Below are positions 1-6,855 of a stretch of DNA of 29,515 nucleotides, in pieces (position 1 is the stretch's first letter; every line of letters starts with the position of its first letter). The position numbers and the translations under genes were made by a program. The DNA comes from a virus. A model generated the notes under the pieces. It was not told where the DNA came from, searched no databases, and saw only the letters and a program-made list of their open reading frames with translations. Location: IMG/VR virus record IMGVR_UViG_3300027708_000234, positions 1 to 29,515 of that record. The stretch is one strand, 5' to 3'.

Positions 1-433
1 CGGAAACTCGACCGCTCATGTCATCAACGTTACCGCTGCCTCGTGAGCTGACGCCTAGTTTTACACCGCTTTCAAGCATAGTACGAATTAAGTTACCCAT
101 TGGCGTAGGCAAAATTTTCATCTTGCCATATCCATTAGGACCCTCCATCCACATCTGAGTAATCATATGGGATACACGGTCCAAATTCACTTTTAGATCA
201 TCTGGATGGTCTACTTCACCTAATACAGAGTATCCACTTTGTAATTGCTCATTCAGTGTTTTCACTGCACGTTCAATTTCATCTACTGGGTAGACTCGTT
301 GATTTGCATTGCGAATACCACCTTGGATGGCAATACCTTTTAGGTAAAGGCTTTTGCCGTCCTTATCATCCGACTCCATTACAATACCGGATTGATCAAA
401 ACTTAGGTGTTCTCTTAGATAAGTTACTTTCAT
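1..433 (-). CDS. 21: Prohead core scaffold protease, gp21-like (partial, C-terminus off the left edge)
   Basis: The ATG is at 433-431 and the frame stays open to the window edge, giving 144 N-terminal residues. T4-type gp21 sits in the prohead core and cleaves scaffold and capsid proteins before DNA packaging. Visible family marks are the GEVDHP motif, with the candidate catalytic His at residue 76, and the GVSSRG motif at residues 127-132, with the candidate nucleophile Ser at 129 or 130. The segment between them (DRVSHMITQMW) has the expected core strand pattern. It lies 13 nt downstream of the gp67-like gene and completes the portal-core-protease order of T4. The assignment rests on motifs and synteny. 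The rest of the protein, including any self-cleavage site, is outside the window. Confidence 0.9.
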   Translation of the reverse strand, partial: MKVTYLREHLSFDQSGIVMESDDKDGKSLYLKGIAIQGGIRNANQRVYPVDEIERAVKTLNEQLQSGYSVLGEVDHPDDLKVNLDRVSHMITQMWMEGPNGYGKMKILPTPMGNLIRTMLESGVKLGVSSRGSGNVDDMSGRVS

Positions 434-446
434 CCTATTTCTCTAA

Positions 447-1433
447 TTACAGTTTCTTCAAGAATGTAGGAACTTTAGCAACGCTAGTTTGACCAGCTTT
501 GTCACCTGTACCAGAACCTACTGGACCTGGACCAGAACCTTTCTTCTCAGCACCGTGTCCGCCAGCAACTTTAGCTAGGTTTTTAACGCCCATCTTGCCA
601 CCAGGAACATTACCGTTACCTGTGCTCATGTCTTTAGCTGCACTTAGGAAACCGCCTGCTTTACCAGCTGGGCTTGTTCCTGTTGGTGAACCGCCTTCAT
701 GCGCAGTTTTTGCAATGTTACCAGCAGTAGCGCCAGTTGTTGGCTTACCTTTGCCAGAGCTTACTGGACTACGACCTTCAACTGGAGAACCATCTTTTTC
801 ACCAGAACCAGAACCTACGTACTGCCCTTGTGTCTTTTGGCTACCAGATTTATCCCAGTCGTTACCGACTTTCTCAACGTATTCACGTGTCATGCGACGA
901 CCTTCAAATGCTGGTTGACCCATCATTTCGTCTTCCCCTTCTTCGTCGTCCATTCCCATTTCTTCTTCGTCACCAAAACCGTGTTCTTCTTCACCGCCTT
1001 GTGCTTGCTCTAGTTCTGCAAAAGCAGCTTCTAATTCAGCAATAGCATTCTTGATGTCAAAGATTGCTTGGTCTTCTTGACCTTCAGGACCTTCTTCGTC
1101 GTCCATTTCCATTTCATCATCGCCGGCACCAACTTCGGCACCAAGCTCGTCAGTAGCATCGCCTTCGGCTCCACCACCAAAACCATCATCGGATTCCATT
1201 GAATAAGAATCTTCTAGTTCAACGGATTCGTCCATTTCTTCATCATCAGCAGATTCGTCCATTTCTTCGTCTTCGGCAGACTCGTCCATTTCTTCATCTT
1301 CTGCTTCTTCAGCGATTAAATTTTCATAAATTTCTCTAGACTTCTCAACAACGATAGCATGGAAAAGCTCACTAGCTTTTTCACTTTCTTCGTTAACGAT
1401 AAGATCTAATAGTTGTTCAAACTTTGTAGACAT
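447..1433 (-). CDS. 67: Acidic prohead core protein, gp67-like with long low-complexity tail
   Basis: This 328-aa protein starts at an ATG behind a strong AAGGAGA ribosome-binding site. Residues 1-45 form a short helical segment (LFHAIVVEKSREIYENLIAE) that resembles the N-terminus of T4 gp67 (PIP), an abundant internal prohead core protein with an acidic tail. Residues about 46-75 hold three copies of a DEEMDES unit. Asp/Glu-rich stretches continue to about residue 180. The last 150 residues are Gly/Ser/Lys-rich with recurring GSG-x-K-x-G patterns and end in a short basic hydrophobic tail (VPTFLKKL). T4 gp67 is only about 80 aa, so this is much longer. Its place between the portal region and gp21 fits a core or scaffold role. 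A fused gp67/gp68 or other scaffold is possible. A late-promoter-like TTTAAATA lies upstream. Confidence 0.65.
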   Translation of the reverse strand: MSTKFEQLLDLIVNEESEKASELFHAIVVEKSREIYENLIAEEAEDEEMDESAEDEEMDESADDEEMDESVELEDSYSMESDDGFGGGAEGDATDELGAEVGAGDDEMEMDDEEGPEGQEDQAIFDIKNAIAELEAAFAELEQAQGGEEEHGFGDEEEMGMDDEEGEDEMMGQPAFEGRRMTREYVEKVGNDWDKSGSQKTQGQYVGSGSGEKDGSPVEGRSPVSSGKGKPTTGATAGNIAKTAHEGGSPTGTSPAGKAGGFLSAAKDMSTGNGNVPGGKMGVKNLAKVAGGHGAEKKGSGPGPVGSGTGDKAGQTSVAKVPTFLKKL

Positions 1434-1484
1434 TGCGTGTATTCTCCTTAATTAGATATGCGCGGCACGGCTGTATTGTGTGTA

Positions 1485-1492
1485 TATTTAAA
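1485..1492 (-). promoter_or_regulatory. Candidate late promoter TTTAAATA upstream of the gp67-like gene
   Basis: On the minus strand this reads TTTAAATA, one mismatch from the T4 late -10 consensus TATAAATA. The predicted start of transcription is near 1479, leaving a leader of about 45 nt with an AAGGAGA site. A second TTTAAATA copy occurs ten bases upstream, at 1495-1502. Confidence 0.5.
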
Positions 1493-1522
1493 CTTATTTA
1501 AATAATCACACACAGAATAGGC

Positions 1523-1550
1523 CAAAACGAGTCAATATTGATCGTTTTTG
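1523..1550. repeat. Imperfect palindrome in the 82-aa/gp67-like intergenic gap
   Basis: The perfect 10-bp palindrome TCAATATTGA (1532-1541) is flanked by CAAAACGA (1523-1530) and TCGTTTTTG (1542-1550), which are complementary apart from a bulged base on each side. On the minus strand no T-run follows, so a terminator for the upstream gene is unlikely. A protein-binding site or an mRNA-processing hairpin is possible. Confidence 0.35.
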
Positions 1551-1566
1551 ACGTTTTTTTGATTTT

Positions 1567-1815
1567 TTACATTGCTGCTTGGGCTTCCGGAGGAGGCGCA
1601 GCATACATTTTTCTTACTAATCCCAATTCTTCTTTTTTCTCCTGCTCTCTAGCATCGCCCGCTTTACGGAGATCATTTAACATACGTAGTGTTAGTCTAG
1701 TCTTACGAAGATCTTTAGATTTTAATCTACTGGTATCATTGTCAGAATTGTATCGCAGATCATCTGTCTGCTCTGCTTGCTGACCATCAAAGTAAATGAA
1801 CTCGTTTAATAACAT
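1567..1815 (-). CDS. Small prohead-region protein (gp67/gp68 position)
   Basis: This 82-aa protein lies directly after gp20, 8 nt from its stop. Residues 25-70 are strongly charged and probably helical, with alternating Lys/Arg and Glu/Asp (for example LRKTRLTLRMLNDLRKAGDA). The C-terminus is an Ala/Pro-rich tail (YAAPPPEAQAAM). T4 and its marine relatives carry one or two small core proteins (gp67, gp68) between the portal and protease genes, and this ORF occupies that slot. I cannot confirm which one it is from sequence alone. There is no Shine-Dalgarno sequence. The ATG falls almost exactly where transcription from the upstream CATAAATA motif would begin, so the mRNA may also be made leaderless, besides translation coupled to gp20. 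Confidence 0.75.
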   Translation of the reverse strand: MLLNEFIYFDGQQAEQTDDLRYNSDNDTSRLKSKDLRKTRLTLRMLNDLRKAGDAREQEKKEELGLVRKMYAAPPPEAQAAM

Positions 1816-1820
1816 ATAGA

Positions 1821-1828
1821 TATTTATG
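1821..1828 (-). promoter_or_regulatory. Candidate late promoter CATAAATA overlapping the gp20 stop codon
   Basis: On the minus strand this reads CATAAATA, one mismatch from TATAAATA, and it contains the TAA stop of gp20. With T4 late spacing, +1 would be position 1815, the A of the next ATG. Confidence 0.4.
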
Positions 1829-3557
1829 CTGCTGGCGCAGATTCTGGAGGTGCTGCCCCCACACCTGCAGGACTTTCTGCATTAGGATCTTCTGGAGGAG
1901 GTTCAGCTGTAGCATTGTTCAATGAAGAAATATCTCCGCCCATAGCATTTGCAGTAATGCCAACACTTCTAAGTTCTGCACTTGCTGGCAATGTAGCATC
2001 ATCGTCAACGTTTTCTTCACGCCATAGTGTTTCGTTTTCTGCCATTTCTTCTGCACTTAAACCTAAGAAACGTTTCAATGCAAATCGTTTGCTAATCTGA
2101 GGGATAGCTATCATGGTGCCAAATGTTCCAACACGAGCAGTATCCATTTCTGCTTGTCGATATGCTGCAAAGTTTTGTGGAGGATTAAACTTAACTTCAA
2201 AGATATTACTATCTACGTTAATACCTTTGTTATGTAGATACAGTTTAAACTCTGTATCAAACTGTTCATTCATTAGAGACTGAAGTCGTTCGCAGTATTT
2301 GTTGAATCGTAGTTCTTGTATATAAGCTGTTCCGACTCGTCCGTCATTGAAGCTGCTGCCGCCATCGTCCGCGCCAGTAGGTAAGTAACTACTAGGAATC
2401 CGCAACGCTCTAAACAACTTGTTAGTAAAGTACCTAAGGTCATCAATTTCTCCTAAGTTAGTACCACCCGGCAATACTTCAACTTTACTTCCACGACCTT
2501 CAGCAGTCTGCGGAAAGAAGTAATCTTCATTGGTACTTAATGGATTATAACTAGAATCTACTACACTCGAACCGCCACCTGTGCTACTGGGAATTCGACG
2601 TTGATTAACTTCATTTTTAACACGCTCAACAAATCCCATAGCCAAGTGACTTGGCATATTACCTACATCAATATAAAACACACGACGTTCTGGCGCACGT
2701 TGTATACGGTAGATTAAGATCGCATCTTCTAACAATTCTTTTTGTTTATATACTTTAAACACGCTTTCCAATAGGCTTGTCCCAAATGGAAAGTTGTTAT
2801 CCATACCTTCACTCATGCTGATATGAATTACATGACGTGCATCAATAGCGTATTGATTTTCGCTTCGTGTAAATCTACTGCCTGCAATATTGCTAGGATA
2901 TGCTCCGGTCATTCCCCTACTGCCACCAGCACCGCCCTGACCTGTATTGTAACCACCACCTGCATATTGACTGCCGCCGCCTCCTGTAACATTACTAGGA
3001 TTAATTGCAGTAGTTGCTAGTGTTTCTAAGTTGGGATTAAAGTCACGAATCATGTATTGTTCAGGTTTTTTACCTTCTGACTCATTGACAATAATACGGT
3101 CTACTTTGTTAGGATCAATGTACATCCATGATTGCGTTTCTGGATCTCTAACAAAAAATGTATCACCATATTTGAAACTGTTACGAACAATTTTAAAGAT
3201 TCTAGTTTGAAATTTGTTTAGTTTAGACCACTGTTGCATATACTTGCGAATGATCTTAATCTCAGTAGGAGTAGCTTGTTCTTTGAAGAATACTCTAAAA
3301 GGAGTGCCATTTTCTTCGTTTGATTGACTGCAAAATTCTGCCAAAATATCTAATGCAGCATTAACTTCACTATCCGAATCCATAGTATCGTATTGACCAT
3401 AACGTTCTAAACGATTAGGATGGCCAGAATACACATCAGGCAAATAACTCGAATAATTTCTATGAGAGGGACTGGCGTGGGATCCTCCTTGATTACCGCT
3501 AACGGGGCTCAACGTACCTGTTGCGTTAACCGGAGTAAAATACTTTTTCCATGCCAT
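1824..3557 (-). CDS. 20: Portal vertex protein of head, gp20-like
   Basis: This 577-aa protein matches the T4 portal family in length (T4 gp20 is a little over 500 aa) and in recognisable segments. These are an N-terminal QYDTMDSDSEVNAALDILAE helix and a core with VFYIDVGNMP followed by an NEVNQRRIP segment. Next come a conserved PGGTNLGEIDDLRYF stretch around residues 363-377 and an ALRIPSSYL motif. The portal forms the dodecameric ring at the head vertex where prohead assembly starts and through which DNA is packaged. Residues about 180-225 are an unusual Gly/Ser-rich insertion. The C-terminal 45 residues are Ala/Pro/Glu-rich. An AAGGAAA site precedes the ATG. The gene begins 12 nt after the tape-measure stop, so the two are probably co-transcribed. 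Confidence 0.95.
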   Translation of the reverse strand: MAWKKYFTPVNATGTLSPVSGNQGGSHASPSHRNYSSYLPDVYSGHPNRLERYGQYDTMDSDSEVNAALDILAEFCSQSNEENGTPFRVFFKEQATPTEIKIIRKYMQQWSKLNKFQTRIFKIVRNSFKYGDTFFVRDPETQSWMYIDPNKVDRIIVNESEGKKPEQYMIRDFNPNLETLATTAINPSNVTGGGGSQYAGGGYNTGQGGAGGSRGMTGAYPSNIAGSRFTRSENQYAIDARHVIHISMSEGMDNNFPFGTSLLESVFKVYKQKELLEDAILIYRIQRAPERRVFYIDVGNMPSHLAMGFVERVKNEVNQRRIPSSTGGGSSVVDSSYNPLSTNEDYFFPQTAEGRGSKVEVLPGGTNLGEIDDLRYFTNKLFRALRIPSSYLPTGADDGGSSFNDGRVGTAYIQELRFNKYCERLQSLMNEQFDTEFKLYLHNKGINVDSNIFEVKFNPPQNFAAYRQAEMDTARVGTFGTMIAIPQISKRFALKRFLGLSAEEMAENETLWREENVDDDATLPASAELRSVGITANAMGGDISSLNNATAEPPPEDPNAESPAGVGAAPPESAPAA

Positions 3558-3569
3558 TATATGTTTTCC

Positions 3570-5681
3570 TTAAAATTTAAACATGTCGCCGCCTAAAGAT
3601 TTAGTAGCATCCACTGTTCTACGAGTGTATTCTGCGGTTTCTTTGAGGTATTTCAACATCTCTACTGTTTGTTTATTTAATGTTTGCAGCTCAGTTCGCA
3701 AAGTTTCTAAGTGTGATAATGGTAGGATAGCCTCTGGTCCTGCTTCACCTGCTTGAATAGTAGTTGGTTTGGTAACAATACCTCCTGACGCCATTTTTGG
3801 AGTACCAAATAGTACATCTTTATTTTGATAAGCACCGTATGCACCGCCCAATAAACCACCAATTGCGCCCCCTATTGCTGTACCAATACCAGGAATAATA
3901 CTACCAATCATTGCACCTGTGCTGGCACCACTTAATGCAGAGGATCCAATGTCCAATCCTGCGCTTGTTTTAGTCATTCCGTTTTCTTTAGCATAATCAC
4001 TAGCAGCACCTAAAGCAAGTCCGCCCACAATACCGCCGAGACCACCTTTTAGTGATCCTGCCAGCTTGCCGCCCAGCCTGCCCAGCCTTTTTCCAATACC
4101 CGAACCCCCTAATCCGCCAGCACCGCCGCCGCCGGTTGGAATTTGTCCAGCAGCTTGCCGAGCACTTTTTAACTTTTGAAATGCTAGCCAGGCTATACCG
4201 GCAGCAATTAAAGATTGTACAATACCGTTTAATTTTTCAAACTGTGCCATGACCGCACTAATAATTTTAGCAACAGGATTCATTACAGCAGTTAAAAACT
4301 TGATAGCAGGCATTAAAATACTTAATATCGATTGGCCCAATTCTTGCATGGCTTTTTGATTTTCAACTGCGGACTTGGCTTCAGACGCTTGACGTTTTTT
4401 TTGTTCTTCAGTAACTGTCTTCATTTGATTTTCAGCATCTGCCGCAGTTTTAATGCCTTGTTGTTTGTTTATATTATCTTGCTTTTGTAGAGCAGACGCC
4501 ATCTGTGCATCAGGTCCCGACATCATAGAGAGCGCACTTAATAATCCTTTTCCTAAATTTGCTGTATCTTTACTAGCGCCCGCTTGAGCAGCAGCTCTTC
4601 CTTTCTCAACGTCTTTCATAGACTTACTAGTATCACCAACTGCATCGCCCATTTGTTTAATACCATTTGCAACATTAGGACCTAATGCTTGTAATTTTTG
4701 TGCAGCTTCGGTCATAGGAGGCAAACCTAATAATTGAGATTTTAATAAATCAGCACCAGCTTTGCCTCCTGTAGCTAATGCATTTTGCATAGCTAATGTG
4801 GCTTTCTTTTTACCTTCTTCATCTAACCCTTGTAAATATGCTTCATATGCAGCATTGTCACTGGCTGCTTTTAATTGCTTTTCTTGTTCTTCTCTGCTTT
4901 TACCTGTAATTGCAGCCAGAGCATCTTGCTGTGTTAAGTAAGCGCTTGCGCCTTCTGTTAATTTTGCAGTATTCTGCATTTCTTGTTTATTTCTACCGCC
5001 TGTAACTGAAAGATATCCAGCAAGTCCTTCATTGACCTGTTCAGTTGTATATCCCAATGCTCTGAGGTTATCTCCAGCTTCACTTTTTAAAAGAGAATTA
5101 CTAAGTCCGGTAAATGCCCGAGCACCTTGGTCAACAGTTCCACCTAATTTAGCAAATGTTTCACCGTTACGTTTCATTAGACCAGTAAACTGCTCTAAAG
5201 TCATATAGGTGCTGGCCGCCGCAGTTCTCATGTCGGTCAAGCTGCCGCCAAAACTAACACCAGCGTCTGTAATCTTTTGATAAGCCCCTAAGTTTTCTTC
5301 TTGAAATCTTGCAACTTTTGCAAATCCGCTTGCAACTAAACCAGCAGCTCCGGGCAATTTTGAAAAAGCATCAAATAAATCACTGCTCTTGTCAGACCCA
5401 TTGAGTAACTTGCCAGTAAGGTCCGCCATGCCTGATGCCAGTGCGGAAAATGTCTTTTTAAGATTGTCTGCTTTTTCAGCAAGATCTTTTTGGGCTTTAG
5501 CGGCAGCAGCTACAGCGGCGGTATTAACACCTGCGGCGCTGGCAGCGGAAGCAGTTGCACTAGCCGCGCCTGTTCCTCCCTGCTTCTGGACCGCCGCTAA
5601 GAGTTGTTTTAATGTAGCTTCCGTGGCTGCATTATTCAGTTCTACAAATTCGTTGCCTATTGATCCGGTGACGTCTGCCAT
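3570..5681 (-). CDS. Tail tape-measure protein
   Basis: This 703-aa protein is Ala-rich and largely helical. Near the C-terminus (about residues 630-655) it has the SGGIVTKPTTIQAGEAGPEA segment typical of phage tape-measure proteins. There is a hydrophobic stretch at about 487-506 (GIVQSLIAAGIAWLAF), and Gly/Ala-rich membrane-like segments follow at about 540-615. Coiled-coil-like Gln/Lys/Glu segments occupy about 400-450. The tape measure fixes tail length and is held in the tail lumen; T4's counterpart is gp29 (590 aa). The usual rule of about 0.15 nm per residue would give a tail of roughly 105 nm. It lies immediately upstream of the portal gene and is divergent from the gp26-like chaperone genes. 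There is no clear Shine-Dalgarno before the ATG. A small hairpin (TTATCT-ACGC-AGATAA on this strand) lies just ahead of the start. Confidence 0.8.
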   Translation of the reverse strand: MADVTGSIGNEFVELNNAATEATLKQLLAAVQKQGGTGAASATASAASAAGVNTAAVAAAAKAQKDLAEKADNLKKTFSALASGMADLTGKLLNGSDKSSDLFDAFSKLPGAAGLVASGFAKVARFQEENLGAYQKITDAGVSFGGSLTDMRTAAASTYMTLEQFTGLMKRNGETFAKLGGTVDQGARAFTGLSNSLLKSEAGDNLRALGYTTEQVNEGLAGYLSVTGGRNKQEMQNTAKLTEGASAYLTQQDALAAITGKSREEQEKQLKAASDNAAYEAYLQGLDEEGKKKATLAMQNALATGGKAGADLLKSQLLGLPPMTEAAQKLQALGPNVANGIKQMGDAVGDTSKSMKDVEKGRAAAQAGASKDTANLGKGLLSALSMMSGPDAQMASALQKQDNINKQQGIKTAADAENQMKTVTEEQKKRQASEAKSAVENQKAMQELGQSILSILMPAIKFLTAVMNPVAKIISAVMAQFEKLNGIVQSLIAAGIAWLAFQKLKSARQAAGQIPTGGGGAGGLGGSGIGKRLGRLGGKLAGSLKGGLGGIVGGLALGAASDYAKENGMTKTSAGLDIGSSALSGASTGAMIGSIIPGIGTAIGGAIGGLLGGAYGAYQNKDVLFGTPKMASGGIVTKPTTIQAGEAGPEAILPLSHLETLRTELQTLNKQTVEMLKYLKETAEYTRRTVDATKSLGGDMFKF

Positions 5682-5705
5682 TGTTTTTTACTGGTTATCT
5701 GCGTA

Positions 5706-5713
5706 GATAAATA
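5706..5713 (+). promoter_or_regulatory. Candidate late promoter GATAAATA for the gp26-like gene
   Basis: GATAAATA is one mismatch from TATAAATA. The predicted start is near 5719, giving a leader of about 37 nt that contains a GGAG site ahead of the ATG at 5756. Confidence 0.55.
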
Positions 5714-5734
5714 TTGTATTCATTTAGCATCATT

Positions 5735-5742
5735 TATTTATC
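5735..5742 (-). promoter_or_regulatory. Candidate late promoter GATAAATA for the tape-measure operon
   Basis: On the minus strand this reads GATAAATA, identical to the plus-strand motif at 5706-5713. The predicted start is near 5729, about 48 nt upstream of the tape-measure ATG. The two promoters face each other, so their transcripts would overlap by about ten bases at the 5-prime ends. Confidence 0.5.
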
Positions 5743-5755
5743 GGAGATACAACCC

Positions 5756-6631
5756 ATGTTAACCAACGTTCCACCTATGCAACAACCAAACCCGTTAGCA
5801 TCGTTTATGAGACAACCAAAGATTTACATTAGATTGCCTAGCAATGGTGCTTACTGGCCTGCAGGTTCTATTGTTCTTACAGAAACTGGAGAATATCCAG
5901 TGTACTCAATGACTGCTAAAGATGAGTTAATGCTTAAAGTTCCCGACGCTGTTATGAATGGCCAGGCTGTGGTAGATGTTATTCAACATTGTATTCCAAA
6001 CATTAAAAATGCGTGGCAGATGCCTAATATTGATTTAGATGTTGCCCTTATTGCCATTAGACTAGCAACCTACGGTGAAAAAATGACAACACCCATTACA
6101 TTCGGTGACGACATTGAATTAGAATATACAGTTGACTTAAGAAATGTTATGGATTCTCTGCTGGCATCTATTACGTGGGATCCTGTTGTACAAGTTAGTG
6201 ATGATCTAACTGTATTTGTGCGTCCCATGACTTATAAACAGATCAGCGAAAGTGCGTTAAAAACTTTTGAAACTCAAAAGATTATGCAAGTGGTAAACAA
6301 TGATAAACTCGAAGAAAGTGAAAAATTAAAATTGTTTAAGGAAAGTTTTGGTAAACTAACTGATATTACCCTTGGCACAGTACAAGCAAGTATTTTTAGG
6401 ATTGATTCCAGCGAAGGTAGCACTGATAATCAAAAATTTATTGCTGAGTTCATTGAAAACGTTGATAACAGTATCTTTAATAAAATTCAAGAACATTTAG
6501 ATCGGTTAAGAGAACTTAATACTATTAAACCTATCATTGTCAATGTTACAGACGAAATGCGAGAAAAAGGATTTACCGGTGAAACTATTGAAGTACCGAT
6601 GATATTTGATCCTTCAACTTTTTTCGTGTAA
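5756..6631 (+). CDS. 26: Baseplate hub assembly protein, gp26-like (likely tail assembly chaperone)
   Basis: I chose the ATG at 5756 because a GGAG site (5743-5746) lies 9 nt before it; an in-frame TTG at 5714 has no such support. The protein is 291 aa. An N-terminal IYIRLPSNGAYWP segment is followed by MTAKDELMLKVPDAVMNGQA (residues about 58-77), then VIQHCIP and IRLATYG. This pattern is typical of the T4 gp26-type baseplate family. In T4, gp26 and gp51 act in assembly of the central hub with gp29. Here the gene lies divergent from the tape measure. It ends in a T TTT TTC heptamer followed by a stem, which suggests that a fraction of ribosomes shift to the -1 frame and add the gp51-position ORF, as in lambda G/GT. 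Family assignment is moderately sure; the chaperone role is inference. Confidence 0.75.
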   Translation: MLTNVPPMQQPNPLASFMRQPKIYIRLPSNGAYWPAGSIVLTETGEYPVYSMTAKDELMLKVPDAVMNGQAVVDVIQHCIPNIKNAWQMPNIDLDVALIAIRLATYGEKMTTPITFGDDIELEYTVDLRNVMDSLLASITWDPVVQVSDDLTVFVRPMTYKQISESALKTFETQKIMQVVNNDKLEESEKLKLFKESFGKLTDITLGTVQASIFRIDSSEGSTDNQKFIAEFIENVDNSIFNKIQEHLDRLRELNTIKPIIVNVTDEMREKGFTGETIEVPMIFDPSTFFV

Positions 6632-6699
6632 GGCTTTTGTATCTTGATAACGACGGTATTGACCGTGTTGTTAAAGAATACGAAAAAGATACAAAAGCC
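6619..6699 (+). promoter_or_regulatory. Programmed -1 ribosomal frameshift signal
   Basis: In the zero frame of the gp26-like gene the codons ACT TTT TTC form the classic slippery heptamer T TTT TTC (6619-6625). After a 6-nt spacer (GTGTAA, containing the zero-frame stop) comes a perfect 14-bp stem: GGCTTTTGTATCTT (6632-6645) pairs with AAGATACAAAAGCC (6686-6699). The 40-nt loop contains a further small hairpin, ACGGT-ATTG-ACCGT. Slippage places ribosomes in exactly the frame of the next ORF, which is open from 6610. The result would be a 366-aa fusion alongside the 291-aa short form. Confidence 0.8.
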
Positions 6700-6855
6700 A
6701 TAAGAGAAGAATTATTTAGACTTTGTTGGTTTATGAGAGGAGGCCTCTCATTTACTGAAGCATTTTTGTTAAGTCCCGAAGATCGAGAAATTGTTGCAAA
6801 GATTATCGAAAGCAATCTTACAGCAACTAAAGAAACCCAAATGCCGTTCTTTTAA
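6625..6855 (+). CDS. Frameshift extension, gp51-position hub assembly segment
   Basis: This short reading frame gives 76 codons if entered by -1 slippage at 6625, or 72 if started at the TTG at 6637. It reads YLDNDGIDRVVKEYEKDT, then a Cys/Trp/Met-containing helix and a LLSPEDREIVAKIIE helix, and ends MPFF. T4 gene 51 is next to gene 26, so the position fits a hub assembly partner, but length and sequence do not let me identify it as gp51. There is no ATG near the start, and the AAGG at 6630-6633 is too close to the TTG for a good ribosome site. The slippery heptamer and stem just upstream argue that it is made mainly as the C-terminal part of a gp26-like fusion. It ends tail-to-tail with the next gene, with a 4-nt overlap. 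Confidence 0.7.
   Translation, partial: RVRLLYLDNDGIDRVVKEYEKDTKAIREELFRLCWFMRGGLSFTEAFLLSPEDREIVAKIIESNLTATKETQMPFF

Noticed and set aside
499-1045. Plus-strand reading frames opposite the gp67-like gene
   Set aside because: They are shadows caused by the biased codon composition of the acidic repeats and have no start signals or recognisable product.
5714-5755. Upstream TTG start for the gp26-like gene
   Set aside because: It would place the Shine-Dalgarno inside the coding region and begin before the predicted transcription start; the ATG at 5756 has a well-spaced GGAG.
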